A stretch of 64,000 nucleotides of DNA from Strongyloides papillosus (GCA_005656395.1 SRSI01000003.1:248001-312000); one strand, 5' to 3'; shown: positions 48,535 through 60,093, counted from the stretch's first letter. The notes: generated by a model not told the origin, from the sequence alone. Made by a program: numbers and translations.

Positions 48535-48870
48535 TTGTCATTACTCTTTGGTCCATAATTTGGCTTGTTTTTAATCAATGTCTATGATATCGTGTTTCTT
48601 CCTATTCTGATATTGGATCTTATAATGCTATATCGATCATTTTATCTTTTCAATTTGAAAAAAAAGTTGTGATTGACACAAAACTACACTAAAAATGAGC
48701 CAAAAAAGTGTTTTTAAGAATAACTTGGCCGATTACGGCTTCAAACTTTTGAGACTCATTTTCCACCTCATATTAAAACAAAGACGTGTTTTGTCTTCTA
48801 ACTCATAATAATCGGTTAAATTTTGAGAGAGTTATGGTGAAGAAAATATTTATTTTTCTATTTTTTTGTC
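48535..48870 (+). repeat. Dispersed repeat, copy 2
   Basis: Match to 44085-44410 as part of the segmental duplication, including ATATCGTGTTTCTTCCTATT and GAGAGTTATGGTGAAG. Confidence 0.7.
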
Positions 48871-49415
48871 ATAAACAATATAATAACTAAAAAGATGTAT
48901 AATGATTTCATTGAAATAACAGTATAAAATAAGCATTTTCCTTTTAGATTTTTATGTGTCACTAGAAAATATCTATTTGTTATCTTAAACTGACTTGTAT
49001 TTTTATCTTAAAATGTTTTTTCTAATAAGTTTATGATAATACTGGAGAAAATACACCTTTTCATCCATAAAATAAATAAAAGTACATCGCAATAAAAATA
49101 GAAATATAACCAACAAAATTCTTTTAGACATTAGTAAGGTATTTTATCAAGGAATATGTAAATATTTGATTGATCACTAAAGAATTTTTATCAAAAACTA
49201 TTTCATAATCTGAATAAAATCTTCTATACATAGTTGGTATATAATTCAAAGGTCTTAGGTTAACCATCATTTTTCATTTAACCTATTCTGGTACCTTCTT
49301 CCACTCTACTTCAGCTTTTTATTTATGATGATTGATTAATTTTAGATTTTGTTTTTTAGTTTTCTTCTGAGTTTAATCAAGCCTTGTGATACTTAAGCTT
49401 GGAGGGAAAATTGGT

Positions 49416-49443
49416 ATGGTTCTTGAGAGTAGGAACCCTATTC
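49416..49443 (+). pseudogene. Orphaned first exon of the MATH-BTB copy
   Basis: Corresponds to the 28-bp first exon of the copy-A gene (ATG, then ten-codon equivalent, then GTAAGTC donor). Splicing it to the acceptor at 49502 would meet a stop after three codons, because exon 2 of this copy is two bases shorter. It therefore seems unused, unless the intron is retained: the frame through the intron happens to be open. Confidence 0.65.
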
Positions 49444-49502
49444 GTAAGTCATTTGTCACAACATTGAACCCGTCACTAATTTTAAGATATATATCATTTC
49501 AG

Positions 49503-50558
49503 ATGGTTCATATTAAATGGAGTCAAAAGTTAATAAATTCAATTATATGTTCAATACCGAATTTTTCACTTCGTCCTGAAAAGGCAAGTGATTATATTAT
49601 ATCACCAACTTTTGTAATGGGGAGCAAAGAAAGATCAGAGTGGTGTTTATTGATATATCTCAATGGTCAAAACGAAAAGTACAAGGAATACGTTTCAGTT
49701 TATCTAGTATTGAAAAAGCCAAACAAAGTAAAAGTTAAATTTAGACTCTCTATTTTAAATGACGAGGAAGGGGAGGGAAATGTATGTAATGTAAAGAACG
49801 TTGTTGATCTTGATAAAGGACAGAGTTGGGGGTTTCCAAAATTTGTTAAGAATGTTTTTTTATTAAATAAATGGAACGGTTTATTGGTTAATGATACATT
49901 GACAATAATATGTGAGACAGAGATTATTGACTTTAAATCTGAGAACCATGATAATTTAGATACATCAATAAATGTTACAACACCTCAATCAAAATTATCA
50001 TTGGACTATGGAAATATGTTTGAATCATCATTATTTTATGATTGTGTTATAAAAGTTGAAGACACAGAAATTAAAGTTCATAAAGCAGTCCTCGCTACTC
50101 GATCTCCTGCTTTTTATGACATCTTTAACAGTACATCTGATGAATCGCAAACAAATATTATTGAAATAAGAGATTTTAATATTGAAGTTGTAAGGGAAAT
50201 GTTAAAATACATCTATACAGATGAAGTTTCGGATATACAAGATATGGCAAATGAAATGTTTGAAGTTGCAAATAAGTACGAGTTAGATAGATTGAAAGCA
50301 ATTTCAGAACAGTTTATGTGCAATAGTTTGACTAATGACAATGTTTTAGAACGTTTTGCATTGTCTGATAAGTGCCCGACTGAAAGATTGAAGGAATGTT
50401 GTGAAGGATTTATCCTTAAAAACGTAGAATGTGTAACAAAAGCTATGGAGTGGGAAAATTTTGTTCACGTGCATCCATCATTAATTGGAAGTTTATTTTT
50501 AAAAGCATTTAACATTAGTTCAAAAGAAAGTAACTCAGAAAAAAAAGATAAAGAATAA
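49503..50558 (+). CDS. MATH-BTB/POZ-BACK protein, copy B
   Basis: The open frame encodes 351 residues from an ATG directly after ATATCATTTCAG. One MATH domain (about 15-150, FSLRPEKASDY), a BTB/POZ domain (about 170-275) and a BACK-like end follow. The BTB half is almost identical in DNA to copy A, while the MATH half is much more diverged. A two-base loss near the MATH start removed the ancestral frame connection to the upstream exon. The old splice acceptor now lies immediately before an ATG, so it could serve as a trans-splice site with a new start. Alternatively the 60-bp intron is retained and translation starts at 49416. Role as a Cul3 adaptor is inferred from the family. Confidence 0.8.
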   Translation: MVHIKWSQKLINSIICSIPNFSLRPEKASDYIISPTFVMGSKERSEWCLLIYLNGQNEKYKEYVSVYLVLKKPNKVKVKFRLSILNDEEGEGNVCNVKNVVDLDKGQSWGFPKFVKNVFLLNKWNGLLVNDTLTIICETEIIDFKSENHDNLDTSINVTTPQSKLSLDYGNMFESSLFYDCVIKVEDTEIKVHKAVLATRSPAFYDIFNSTSDESQTNIIEIRDFNIEVVREMLKYIYTDEVSDIQDMANEMFEVANKYELDRLKAISEQFMCNSLTNDNVLERFALSDKCPTERLKECCEGFILKNVECVTKAMEWENFVHVHPSLIGSLFLKAFNISSKESNSEKKDKE

Positions 50559-50849
50559 TTGTATATTTGTAATACCTAATAAGTTAATCATTCATTTTAC
50601 TGTAACTTTAAAATAAAAATATATTATTAAAGAAATAAAAGTGAGTATGAATCCTATGGAAAAATGTAAAGTTGTCGGATTAAGAGAAAAACAATCCGCG
50701 GTAGTCAAAACAATAACAAATGCTATGTAATATCTGTAAAGTCACATAAATTTTGAAATAGAGATAGTTTTAAATACTACTAACTTTAATTATATTATTT
50801 ATTATATTATATTTTTATAATTTATTAGTTGTATAAGTGTGGGCGAGAG

Positions 50850-51679
50850 ACCACAAAATAAAAATATTTTACTTACATTGACAAATATAATTTTTATATT
50901 ATCTTCTTAGTAAGTTTAATTCAATTAATCTTTATATGTAAGTTTAATAAAATATACAAAAACATTTTTTAAAATTTAGCATAATCTTTTTTATTTTCAA
51001 TTTATAAATTATTAATCTATCTTACAAAATACCAATTCAATTAATATTTGAACATCAATAGTACATCTGAAAGTTTTAATTAACTTATAATGAAATAATA
51101 ATGTTGACTTTTTTATTTTTTTAAGAGTATTAATCTATTCACGAATTATAATAACAAAATTTTCTGTAAAACTTATTAATCAGGTACATATAATCTAATA
51201 AATAAATGCAAAATTTTTTAATTGTTTTTCCTAAGAATAAATTTGTAAAAGATTCTAGATGTACTCTTAAAAATATGCAAATTTATAGTTAAATTTGGAT
51301 TCGTTAATTGAATCAGAATATATAAACAATTATTAAAATGATAAAAGGAATACCTAGCAAAAACAATCTTTATCTATAATTTTCAAACTCAAACACTTAA
51401 TTATCTAAAATCAAAATAAAAGATATAAAATATTAATTTTTTCTATTGTTTTTCAATTCATACGTCAAAAAAGGACTAATTATACTTATGAAAAATGTTT
51501 TATGACCTATAAGTAATAAAAATCATAAAAAAATAATTTTACAAGTTAAACTTTTTATGTACTCAATATTTTTTTGTAAATAATATAATAAAAGATAATT
51601 GTTTTAGAAATATCATTATAAATGTAAACAATTATTCGCAAAGTCGCATTACTAAAACTTAAAACTGTTTATTACACCA
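50850..51679 (+). repeat. Copy of the receptor gene upstream region, without its gene
   Basis: Matches 57200-58881, the sequence before the receptor gene at 58882, once the two transposon insertions there are removed. Similarity stops at TTTATTACACCA, exactly where the receptor's ATG would follow. An inverted repeat arm begins at that point. Confidence 0.7.
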
Positions 51680-52264
51680 GCCTTAGACCCTCTTTTGGTA
51701 GGTCAGAGCTGATCCGCAGAGTATATTCTTTATGTAGCATTTTTATATTTAATTATTAATTAATTTATGTGTATAAAAAATTGTTCTATTGAATTACATA
51801 TTTCTGGAAAAATAAAAAAACCGAAAATACATTGTTATAATATTTTAATATATGAAATATTTCTGAGCCTGAGAATTATTTTATAACGTTACGGTCTATT
51901 GAAACTGTTAGGTCAAACAAAAAATTTATTCAACAAAAACAATTTTATTTATATCTAAAGAGTGGATAAAAATTTCAATTATTCTAAATAACTATTTATG
52001 TAGTTTTTATTATTTTTTTAAATTGGTATAAACAATTTAATGCTATTCTTATATTACCTATATATTTACCTATTTTCACATATATATAAATGAGAAAAAA
52101 CAAAAAATTAATATCTGTAATAACTTCTTTCGTTTTAAAGGTACAAACATCTTTATAGTTTTATATTTTAAGCCAGACTTTAATTTCTGTACTAAATTTA
52201 ATTTTATTAACTTTAACTAATTTTTTATGAAGTTCAAACATTAAAAAATTTTAATTTTTACTAA

Positions 52265-52605
52265 AAAAATGGTTGTCACTTTTTAGTTTATAACTTGACT
52301 AGTTTTTTGTTAATCTTTTTAATATTGAATTTCCCCCATATTCCATACTTTTTAGATTCTAAATGAGTCATAATCTAAAAAATTTCACTATGATAAGAAT
52401 AATTTCTGGGACAAACCAATACGGAAATGTGTCTATAAAAAGTAATGTTTTTAAACATAACTTGGCCAATTATAAACCAAAAGTTTTCAAGCTATTTTTT
52501 TCTCTAAAATTAAAAAAAAATACATTCATTCGCTAATTAAACATAAAAAGTAATCAAGTTTGGATAAAGTTATGTTAGTCACAAAATTGATTTTTGTGAA
52601 AAAGA
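52265..52605 (+). repeat. Dispersed repeat, copy 3
   Basis: Carries the GTTGTCACTTTTTAG start, the ACTTGGCCAATTATAAACC block and the AAGTTATGTTAGTC end of the family. Its tail recurs near 53910-53970. Confidence 0.6.
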
Positions 52606-52784
52606 TGAAGAAAAAGTGAAATTATTGACATCTTAATAAGTATAACTCTCTATGTTGTTAATGAATATAATTCGTTGTAGTTTTATTTTTTAAGTTAGGC
52701 ATAGATCTATATAAAAATTTATAATTATTTATTTCAAACAACTTTTCAATTAAGTTACATCATTAAAACTTTTTAAATTTTATT

Positions 52785-53065
52785 TAAAAAATGGTGACTA
52801 TTTTTTGGTTCATAGCTTGACTAGTTTTTCACATATTTCTATCGTATTATATTTCCCCAGGATTCCAGATTAAAACCTTTTTAATGGTTAATAAAGCAAT
52901 TTATTAACTTTGAAGAGAGTTATTACCTACACAAAACTATGCAAAAAGTTATTCAAAAAAGTAGTGTTTTTTAAAAATAACTTAACCAACTATGGACCAA
53001 AATTTTTGGAACTTATTTTCCCTACTAAGTTGAAAACGAATAGATCTACACTCACAAATTATTGC
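52785..53065 (+). repeat. Dispersed repeat, copy 4 (truncated)
   Basis: Carries the GTGACTATTTTTTGGTTCATAGC start and the TTTTTGGAACTTATTTTCCC block. The tail after GTTGAAAACGAATAG differs from other copies. Confidence 0.55.
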
Positions 53066-54144
53066 ATCGTTTTCCGTCTCATTTGATCAGTTTGCTCTTT
53101 TTTGACTCATTTTACATTTTGGTCGATACAGTTTTTAAAATTTAATTTTGTTCTTATTTTATTTCACCGCTTAGAGTTATAATGTCGTCAAATTATCGCA
53201 TATACAAATAATATATGCGATAAAATTAAAAGATGATTTCGAATGTATGTTAAATAAATTTATTTTTGATAAATATATTGAATTAATATATCATAAATAT
53301 AACAAATTTACTAACACCTTTCAATTACAAAATTTACTACTTTAAAAAATCAACTAAAACTTTTTGAAACTTTTAACTTAGTAGGAAAAATATATATCCA
53401 TTACAATGCAAATGTAGAAATTAAGTAGCAAATATTTTTGAATCGTTTTTACGCACACTAAAACGTATAATTCTTATTCCTTTCTCTTACGTAAACTAAA
53501 TTTAATCTCAAATACCTTTAATTTCCATAAATCTTCTAACTTATTGTAACTTTTGTGTTTATAATATATTTTATCAATAAATATGAGTGATTTTCATATA
53601 TTTTTCTAGTTAACTTCATTTACTTAAAATGGGTGAGTGCTTTTTAAATTATTTCATTTTCCTCCCAAAAATAAAAAAAAGATCCAATGGAGGATGAAAC
53701 TATAAAAAATCAAATTTTATCATAGTTCAATTCAAAAAATTTTATATTTAATATGTCGCAAAAAATAATTTTATGACGCCAATGTACTCATATACTTATA
53801 AATATATGCAAAAATAATTAATTATTTTATCGTCTCATTCTAGAGAATGGTCCATGTATTTCGATACAATAATTTGTAAGTGTATTGTCTTTTTTACCAT
53901 AAATATTGATCAAGTTTGGAGAAAGTTATGCTGAAGACAAAATTGATTTTTGTGATAAAAGTGAAGAAAAGCGAATACATTGGCATTAAAACTAGCATAA
54001 TTTCTTTTAATGTTAAGTAATAAACTTTGTTAGACTCTTATTTTTTAAGTTAGACTTAGATCTATATAACAGATATAATTTTATTTGTTTTTATCAAGTT
54101 ATAGCTTAGTTATAGCTCTTTAACTTTTAAATCTTTTTTTCAAA

Positions 54145-54480
54145 ATAGTCGTCACTCTTTGGATCATAACTTGGCCAATTTTATACATTTCCGTAGTATT
54201 GTATTTTCTCCCTATTCTGGTATTAGACCTTTCAAATGGTATATAAACTATTGTATATTATCTATATTGAAATAACGTTTATTTCTGGTCAAATTTATAC
54301 TAAAAAAAGCAGAAAAAAGGGTGTTTTTAAAAGATGACATGGCCAATTATTGTCCAAAGCTTTTTATATCCATCTTCTCCACTAAGTTAGAAAAAAACAC
54401 ATCTTTAGACTATTTACTCAAAAAAATCGGTTGAATCTGAAGAGAGTTATGAGAGAGTCGAATTTTTTTTATTTCTTTTT
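54145..54480 (+). repeat. Dispersed repeat, copy 5
   Basis: Ends at GAGAGTTATG only a few bases before the receptor gene at 54491, so this repeat now supplies that gene's immediate upstream sequence. Core blocks match copies 1 and 2 (CTCCCTATTCTGGTATTAGACC; GGTTGAATCTGAAGAG). Confidence 0.65.
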
Positions 54481-54490
54481 ATTATAGACT

Positions 54491-55549
54491 ATGGATGAAT
54501 ATAATTATACTGAAAATTATGATTATGATTATGATTATAATAGTGATAATTTGGACAATGCAGCACCTGTCTCTCCAACTCCACCAAAATTAACAAAAAT
54601 TGAAGTTGGATTGATTCATCTAATTTTACCATTAATTTTTATTATTCTTCAAACTATGATATTAATAGTAAGTATTAAAATTATAAACTATAAATGTTTT
54701 TTAGACACTTTACGGGTTCGGAAGAAACTTTCAAAGTATGCCCTACAAAATAATGAAACATCAGGGACAAATATTGTTAATTCAACAATTTGGACATTTT
54801 TGTACATCTTTTATAATAATTTTTAGCATCGATCCAGAATTATTGTTTGTCTCAGTTATAGGATCAATGATAAATGGATGTTACATCGGTAATGTTATGT
54901 TTATCCTCCTTCTGACAATAAATCGTTTTCTTATAATGTATAAAAACAATACTCTTCCAAAATATGTAGATAAAATTTTTGGATTTGGTATATTTTTATG
55001 CTACCTCTGTGCAGTTTCTTTTTTTATATTTTTTATGTTTCCATCAAATAGAATAGTATTTGATTTAACATACATTCTTTGGTATCCATTAGAATATATT
55101 GATAGAGGTATAGGAAGTGAAATTTTTGTAGTTATACAAAGTGAAATTGTTCTTATCATTTTGGGAATTGCATCTGTTTTATATTTATTAATATTTTTAA
55201 GAATTATTTTTTTAAGATTATTATCGAGAAATTCTATTATTGTTCCTGAAGATGCCAAATTTTTACTATATGCAATATTAAACTTCTTCTCAATAGTTTT
55301 ATTAGAAATTACATGGGGTAAATTAAATATTTATTTGTGTTATAGTGATGGTCTTATTATAATACCACAAATTCTGTTTGTTTTTGTTTCTGGAAGTAAT
55401 ACAATATTTACATTTTGTTTTGTGAGGTGAGTTTTGTTCTACTAAAATGTTATTATATTGTTCTTAGTAAGGTTCGGAAGAATATTTTTCGTTCAATTAA
55501 AGGAAAGAAAAAAACAACAACCACTAAAATTCGAGTTATTAGGTATTAG
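54491..55549 (+). CDS. 7TM receptor with acidic Tyr-rich N-terminus (array member 1)
   Basis: Three exons, 54491-54667, 54705-55426 and 55468-55549, join in phase to give 326 residues. The extracellular N-terminus is acidic and tyrosine-rich (YTENYDYDYDYNSDN). Seven hydrophobic segments follow, with LLLTINRFLIMYKN at the end of TM3 in the DRY position, and a short basic tail (KVRKNIFRSIKGKKK). It most resembles nematode serpentine chemoreceptors, but I cannot name the class. A splice-acceptor-like TTATTATAG lies just before the ATG. The gene is followed by two relatives at 58882 and 60958. The immediate upstream region is a dispersed repeat instead of the sequence found before its close copy at 58882. 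Confidence 0.82.
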
Positions 55550-56799
55550 GAATTTATATATTATCAAAAACTATTATAATGTGTACTTTTAAATTTGATG
55601 AATAATATATGAGTAATTTAAATTTTTTGTACTAATAATTTAAGAAATTCATTTTTTGTTAAATATTTAAGTCAATTTAGAAGTTGGAATTATATCAGTG
55701 TGTAAACCTTAAAGAAGTAGAAGTCAAATAAACACCATGAGGAACATAAGGATACAACTATCAGGTACGAAATATAAGCAAACGTACTTTATACATACTT
55801 TATCAGACGCTATATATATACTTTAACAGACATCTTGGTTTGTATTTTTTATATATAATATCTTTGTCTTAATAAAAGTTTTAGCTAAATCTTAAGTGTT
55901 AATTTTTATATTTAGGAACCCTTTAGAAGTTCCTACAATCTATCTGATTTACACTCCAATATGTGGATAGCAAGAAGCTTTAAGAAGACAAGAATTAATG
56001 TTTTTTTATTCTAAAGATGGTAAAATTAAATAGATAAAGATTGTTTTCGATAATTGTGTCATAAAGTTATTAATAAAAAAGAATTATTTATCGCTAAAGA
56101 TTGTTGTAGAAAGAAAAGAGAGAAGTGTTACTACATGAGAATTTTTTATTTTATTAGATAATTCAAAAATTAAGAACAAAAGTATAATTGACAATTAGTA
56201 TGAAAATTTTTTAAAAAGGGAAAAGAATAGTTAGCGATTTTATTCATGAACGTATTTTAATTTTTATAAATGTTTTAATTTTTGAATAAAACATTTATGT
56301 AAACATTATTTTTTAATATAACATTTATGATAAAATAAACAAAGTTCTTACATTTTTGAATAGTAATATAATTTTCATGATACTATGAATAATTACAGTA
56401 AATAATTAATATTAATTAAGAATTTCATTATAATTACAATAATTAGAAAGTTATCAATGTATAAGAAAAAAATTCATTAAAAGTACAAGTTCTTCTTCAT
56501 TTTCTTATCCTTGTTATTCTTTTCAAAACTTTTTTACTAATATTTCCATGATGTGAAATGAAAAACATTTTAGATTAACAAATGGTTACTAATTAAAAAG
56601 TATTATCATTTTTTAAAACGTGAATTCATCAAACGATAATTCTTGATTTACATAAGATTTTTTTTCTTACTCATTAAATAATGCCAGTTTAAATGGGTAT
56701 TAAAATGAAATTATTTAACATATCATTAGTTATAAAAACATATTATTTAGAAGATTAAAATATTAGGGATGTTTGATTTAACTAAAAAACTTTGCTATT
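55550..56799. other. 3' flank of receptor 1, AT-rich
   Basis: The first 150 bp resemble the flanks after the receptor at 58882 and the sequence from 63550. The rest is AT-rich with no gene or RNA recognised. Confidence 0.5.
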
Positions 56800-57113
56800 C
56801 TGTTGGATGCAAATTTTTCCGCAACTATATACATGAAAAACGCTACTATATGCATAAAAAACGCCAAGAACACAAAAATATGTTAAATGTATGTAGGAGC
56901 AAATCATGATCTACAATGTAAGAGTTTCAGAATTCGACTTCAATAAGATATTTAAATGATAACATAATGTGTACTTGTATGGCTTATGGTATTCAATGTG
57001 CTCATATAAAATATACTTTCGATGATGTACCTCAAGAATTTTTCTCCAAACCATTAAAAGTAGTAAAAAAAAAGAAAAATTATGGGTTATGCGTAGAAAT
57101 ATTAATTATTTAA
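56800..57113 (+). pseudogene. Relic of a FLYWCH/SWIM Mutator-like transposase
   Basis: One frame at 56961-57113 reads MCTCMAYGIQCAHIKY, a clear SWIM zinc-finger pattern (CxC ... CxH), as found near the C-terminus of MULE transposases. About 100 bases upstream, 56805-56905 reads FFRNYIHEKRYYMHKKRQEH then VCRSKS, which recalls a decayed FLYWCH finger, the usual N-terminal domain of nematode MULEs. Stops separate the two and the DDE core is missing. I take it as a heavily deleted element. Confidence 0.5.
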
Positions 57114-57668
57114 TTATTATAATAATTATATTTTTTTATTTATCATATAAATTTTTTCTTGGAATTCTTTGAAGTGGCGCGATTTAAAATACATTTGATT
57201 TTTATATTACATTCAAAAACATAACTTTTATATTATCTTCTTAGTAAGTTTAAATCACTTAATCTTTATCCATATGTTTAATAAATTATACAAAAAAAAT
57301 GTTTAAAATTTAACGTAATCTCTTTTACATTCAATATTATAATTATTAATCTATCTTACAAAATACCAATTCAAATAATCTTTGAACATCAAGAGTACAA
57401 AAGAAAGTTTAAATTAACTTATAATTAAATAATAATTCTGCCTTTTTTTGTTTTAAAAATGTTTATTTATTCACGAATTCTATTAATAAAATTTTCTATA
57501 AAACTTATTAGTCAGGTACATTATCTAATAAATGAATGTAAAATTATATTATTTTTTTTTTAAGAATTTACTCGTAAGAGAATAAAGATATATTCTTGAA
57601 AATATGTTAATTCCTAATGAAATTTAGATTACGCTAATTAAATGAAAATAAATAAACAATTACTTATA
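57114..57668 (+). other. Upstream region of the receptor at 58882, outer part
   Basis: Paralogous to about 50850-51335. AT-rich with no gene. The homology continues after the transposon insertions at 58550-58881. Confidence 0.6.
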
Positions 57669-58450
57669 TACCATTTCCCGGTCAAATTCAACATTTTCCC
57701 AACCGAATTCAACATTTTCCCATTCAATTTCAACATTTTCCTATTCAATTTCAACATTTTATTATTCAAATTCAACATTTTCTTATTCAATTTCAACATT
57801 TTATTATTCAAATTCAACAATGCTTCAATTTACTTTTATTTTTAATTTTTTAAAGGTAAAAAATATAATTTTTATAAAATTAAGTACTCTTACTTGTAAA
57901 TTTTACTTTAATGAAGAAGTAAACGCGATGAAATTGAAAGAATTACAGGCATGTTTAATTTTAACTTTAAATTTTTTTCACCATATTCATACATGCTTAA
58001 TCCTATTGAAAATGCATTTTCTAAGATTAAAAACTGCGTTAGATCAAGATTAAGAAATAATGATAATGGAGTTTTATCAGATGTAATAATGTCTGAGATA
58101 AATAATATTACATCAACTGATTGTAATAGGTACTTTAGATACATTACAAAAAATATTACAAATTGTGCTGCTGAACTTCCCTATTGCCATAAATGAAATC
58201 AAATTTATTAATTTTTAAAATTGTATGCTTTTTATAAATTAAAAATTTATTAAAAGTTTTATATAATTTTATATTAATATATAATATTTTAAAAAACATA
58301 CCTTATAACTAAAAAAATTAATCTTTAAGAAGATTATGAATTGTCGAAATTGAATAAAAAAATGTTGAAATTGAATGAAAAAATGTTGAAATTGAATGGG
58401 AAAATGTTGAATTCGGTTGGGAAAATGTTGAATTTGACCGGGAAATGGTA
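57669..58450 (+). mobile_element. Tc1/IS630-like DNA transposon with long repeat-filled inverted ends
   Basis: A 782-bp element begins TACCATTTCCCGG and ends CCGGGAAATGGTA, flanked by TA on both sides. About 120 bp at each end are inverted copies. Each end is made of imperfect repeats of about 20 bp around TTCAACATTTT (left 57669-57830, right 58330-58450). TA target choice and the transposase fragment inside point to the Tc1/mariner-IS630 group. The paralogous region near 51335 lacks it, which supports insertion after duplication. Confidence 0.85.
57951..58196 (+). pseudogene. C-terminal fragment of a Tc1/IS630-type transposase
   Basis: The open frame reads SPYSYMLNPIENAFSKIKN, the conserved block around the last catalytic acidic residue of DDE transposases of this group (usual form: sP-Y-s-p-LNPIE). 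About 80 codons remain. The two upstream catalytic Asp residues and the DNA-binding domain are gone, so the element cannot move on its own. Confidence 0.85.
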
Positions 58451-58466
58451 TATAATAAAAGAGATA

Positions 58467-58547
58467 CAGTAGTCCCCCCGTATCTGCGGTAGATTGGTTC
58501 CTGATACTATTTTGGATAACGAAATTGGGGATACGGAGGGACCACTG
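58467..58547. mobile_element. 81-bp pogo/Tigger-like MITE
   Basis: The element begins CAGTAGTCCCCCCGTATC and ends GATACGGAGGGACCACTG, nearly perfect inverted ends, with TA on both sides. The terminal CAGT-GTCCC form is typical of pogo-group elements. The paralogous sequence at 51345-51360 has a single TA at this point (AAGGAA-TA-CCTAGC), an exact empty site. Confidence 0.85.
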
Positions 58548-58881
58548 TACTTGGCAAAAACAGTATTTGTCTATAATTTTTTAATTATATGATTTAGGTG
58601 TCTAGAATCATAATAAAACACATAAAAATATTAATTTCTTCTATTGTTTTTTTTAATTTATACGACAATAAGGGACTATTTATACTTATGAAAAATGTTT
58701 TATAACCTAAAAGTAATAAGAATCATAAGAAAATAATTTTACAAGTTGAACGTTTTATGCACCTAATATTTTCCTATAAATAATATAACAAAAGATAATT
58801 GTTTTCGGAAAAATTTATTTTAAATATAAACGATTATTCTACAAAGTATTATTACTAAAAAATAAAATTATTTACTACACC

Positions 58882-59934
58882 ATGGTCGGAAATAATTCTA
58901 CTGATTATTATGATTATTACTATGTTTATGATCCATCGGACTATGTAGCACCTGTCTCTCCAAGTCCACCAAAATTAACAAAAATTGAAATTGGATTAAT
59001 TCATCTAATTTTACCATTATTTTTTATTATTCTTCAAACTATGATATTAATAGTAAGTATTTAAATTATAAACTATAAATGTTTTTTAGGCATTTTACGG
59101 GTTCAGAAGAAATTTTCAAAGTATGCCCTACAAAATAATGAAACATCAGGGACAAATATTGTTAATTCAACAATTTGGACATTTTTGTACATCTTTTATA
59201 ATAATTTTTAGCATCGATCCAAAATTATTGTTTGTCTCAGTTATAGGATCAATGACAAATGGATGTTACATCGGTAATGTTATGTTTATCCTCCTTCTGA
59301 CAATAAATCGTTTACTTATAATGTATAAAAACAATACTCTTCCAAGTTATGTAGATAAAATTTTAAAAATTGGTATATTTTTATGCTACCTTTGTGCAAT
59401 TTTTTTTATTGTATTTTTTTTGTTACCATCATATAGAATAGAATTTGATTTAACATACTTTGATTGGTACGCTGCAGAATATACAGATAAAGGTATAGGA
59501 AATAAGGTCTTTTTAGTTATACAAAATCATATTGTCATTATCACATTGGGACTTGCGTCTGTTTTATATTTATTAATATTTCTAAGGATTATTTTTTTAA
59601 GATTACAATCAAGAAATTCTATTATTATTTCAGAAGATGGGAAATTTCTACTATACGCAATATTTAATTTTTTCTCAATAGTTTTCTTAGAAATTTCATG
59701 GAGCAAATTAAGTTTTTTTTTTGCTTTTAGTGATGGTCTTATTATAATACCACAAATTCTGTATATTTTTGTGTCTGGAAGCAATACAATATTTACATTT
59801 TGTTTTGTGAGGTAAACTTTTCTTTACTATAATGTTATTATACTGTTTTTAGCCAGGTTCGGAGGAGTATTTTTCGTTGTGTTAAACCAAGGAAACGAAC
59901 AACAACAACTAAAATTCAAAAATTTAAATATTAG
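58882..59934 (+). CDS. 7TM receptor with acidic Tyr-rich N-terminus (array member 2)
   Basis: Exons 58882-59052, 59090-59811 and 59853-59934 give 324 residues. Intron positions and phases equal those of the gene at 54491, and most of the membrane region is near-identical. The N-terminus (NNSTDYYDYYYVYDPSDY) is again acidic and tyrosine-rich, with a glycosylation site. LLTINRLLIMYKN marks TM3. The sequence before it was interrupted by two DNA transposons, which lie about 330 to 1200 bp upstream of the ATG. A serpentine chemoreceptor-like role is inferred. Confidence 0.82.
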
Positions 59935-59965
59935 GAATTTACTTATTATTAAAAATTATTATAAC

Positions 59966-60093
59966 ATGTACTTTTATGGGTAATAATTAATAGATATATG
60001 TACTTTTAAAAGTAATAATTAATAAATAAATGTACTTTTAAAAGTAATAATTAGTAAATAAATGTAATTTTAAAAGTAATGATTAATAAATAA
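59966..60093 (+). repeat. Four tandem copies of a 32-bp unit
   Basis: The unit starts ATGTACTTTTAAAAGTAATA and repeats four times with few changes, in the 3' flank of array member 2. Confidence 0.85.

Larger units (their letters stand above)
47965..50637. repeat. Segmental duplication, copy B
   Basis: Second copy of the block at 43410-46720: truncated TLC exon, spacer with dispersed repeat, MATH-BTB gene and about 75 bp of 3' flank. It has one MATH exon where copy A has two. Confidence 0.85.
50559..54490. other. Intergenic repeat-rich region
   Basis: Nearly 4 kb without a gene I can support. It holds a promoter-like copy of the receptor gene upstream region (50850-51679), an inverted repeat arm (51665-52600) and three or more dispersed repeat copies. 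The remaining parts are plain AT-rich sequence. Confidence 0.6.
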
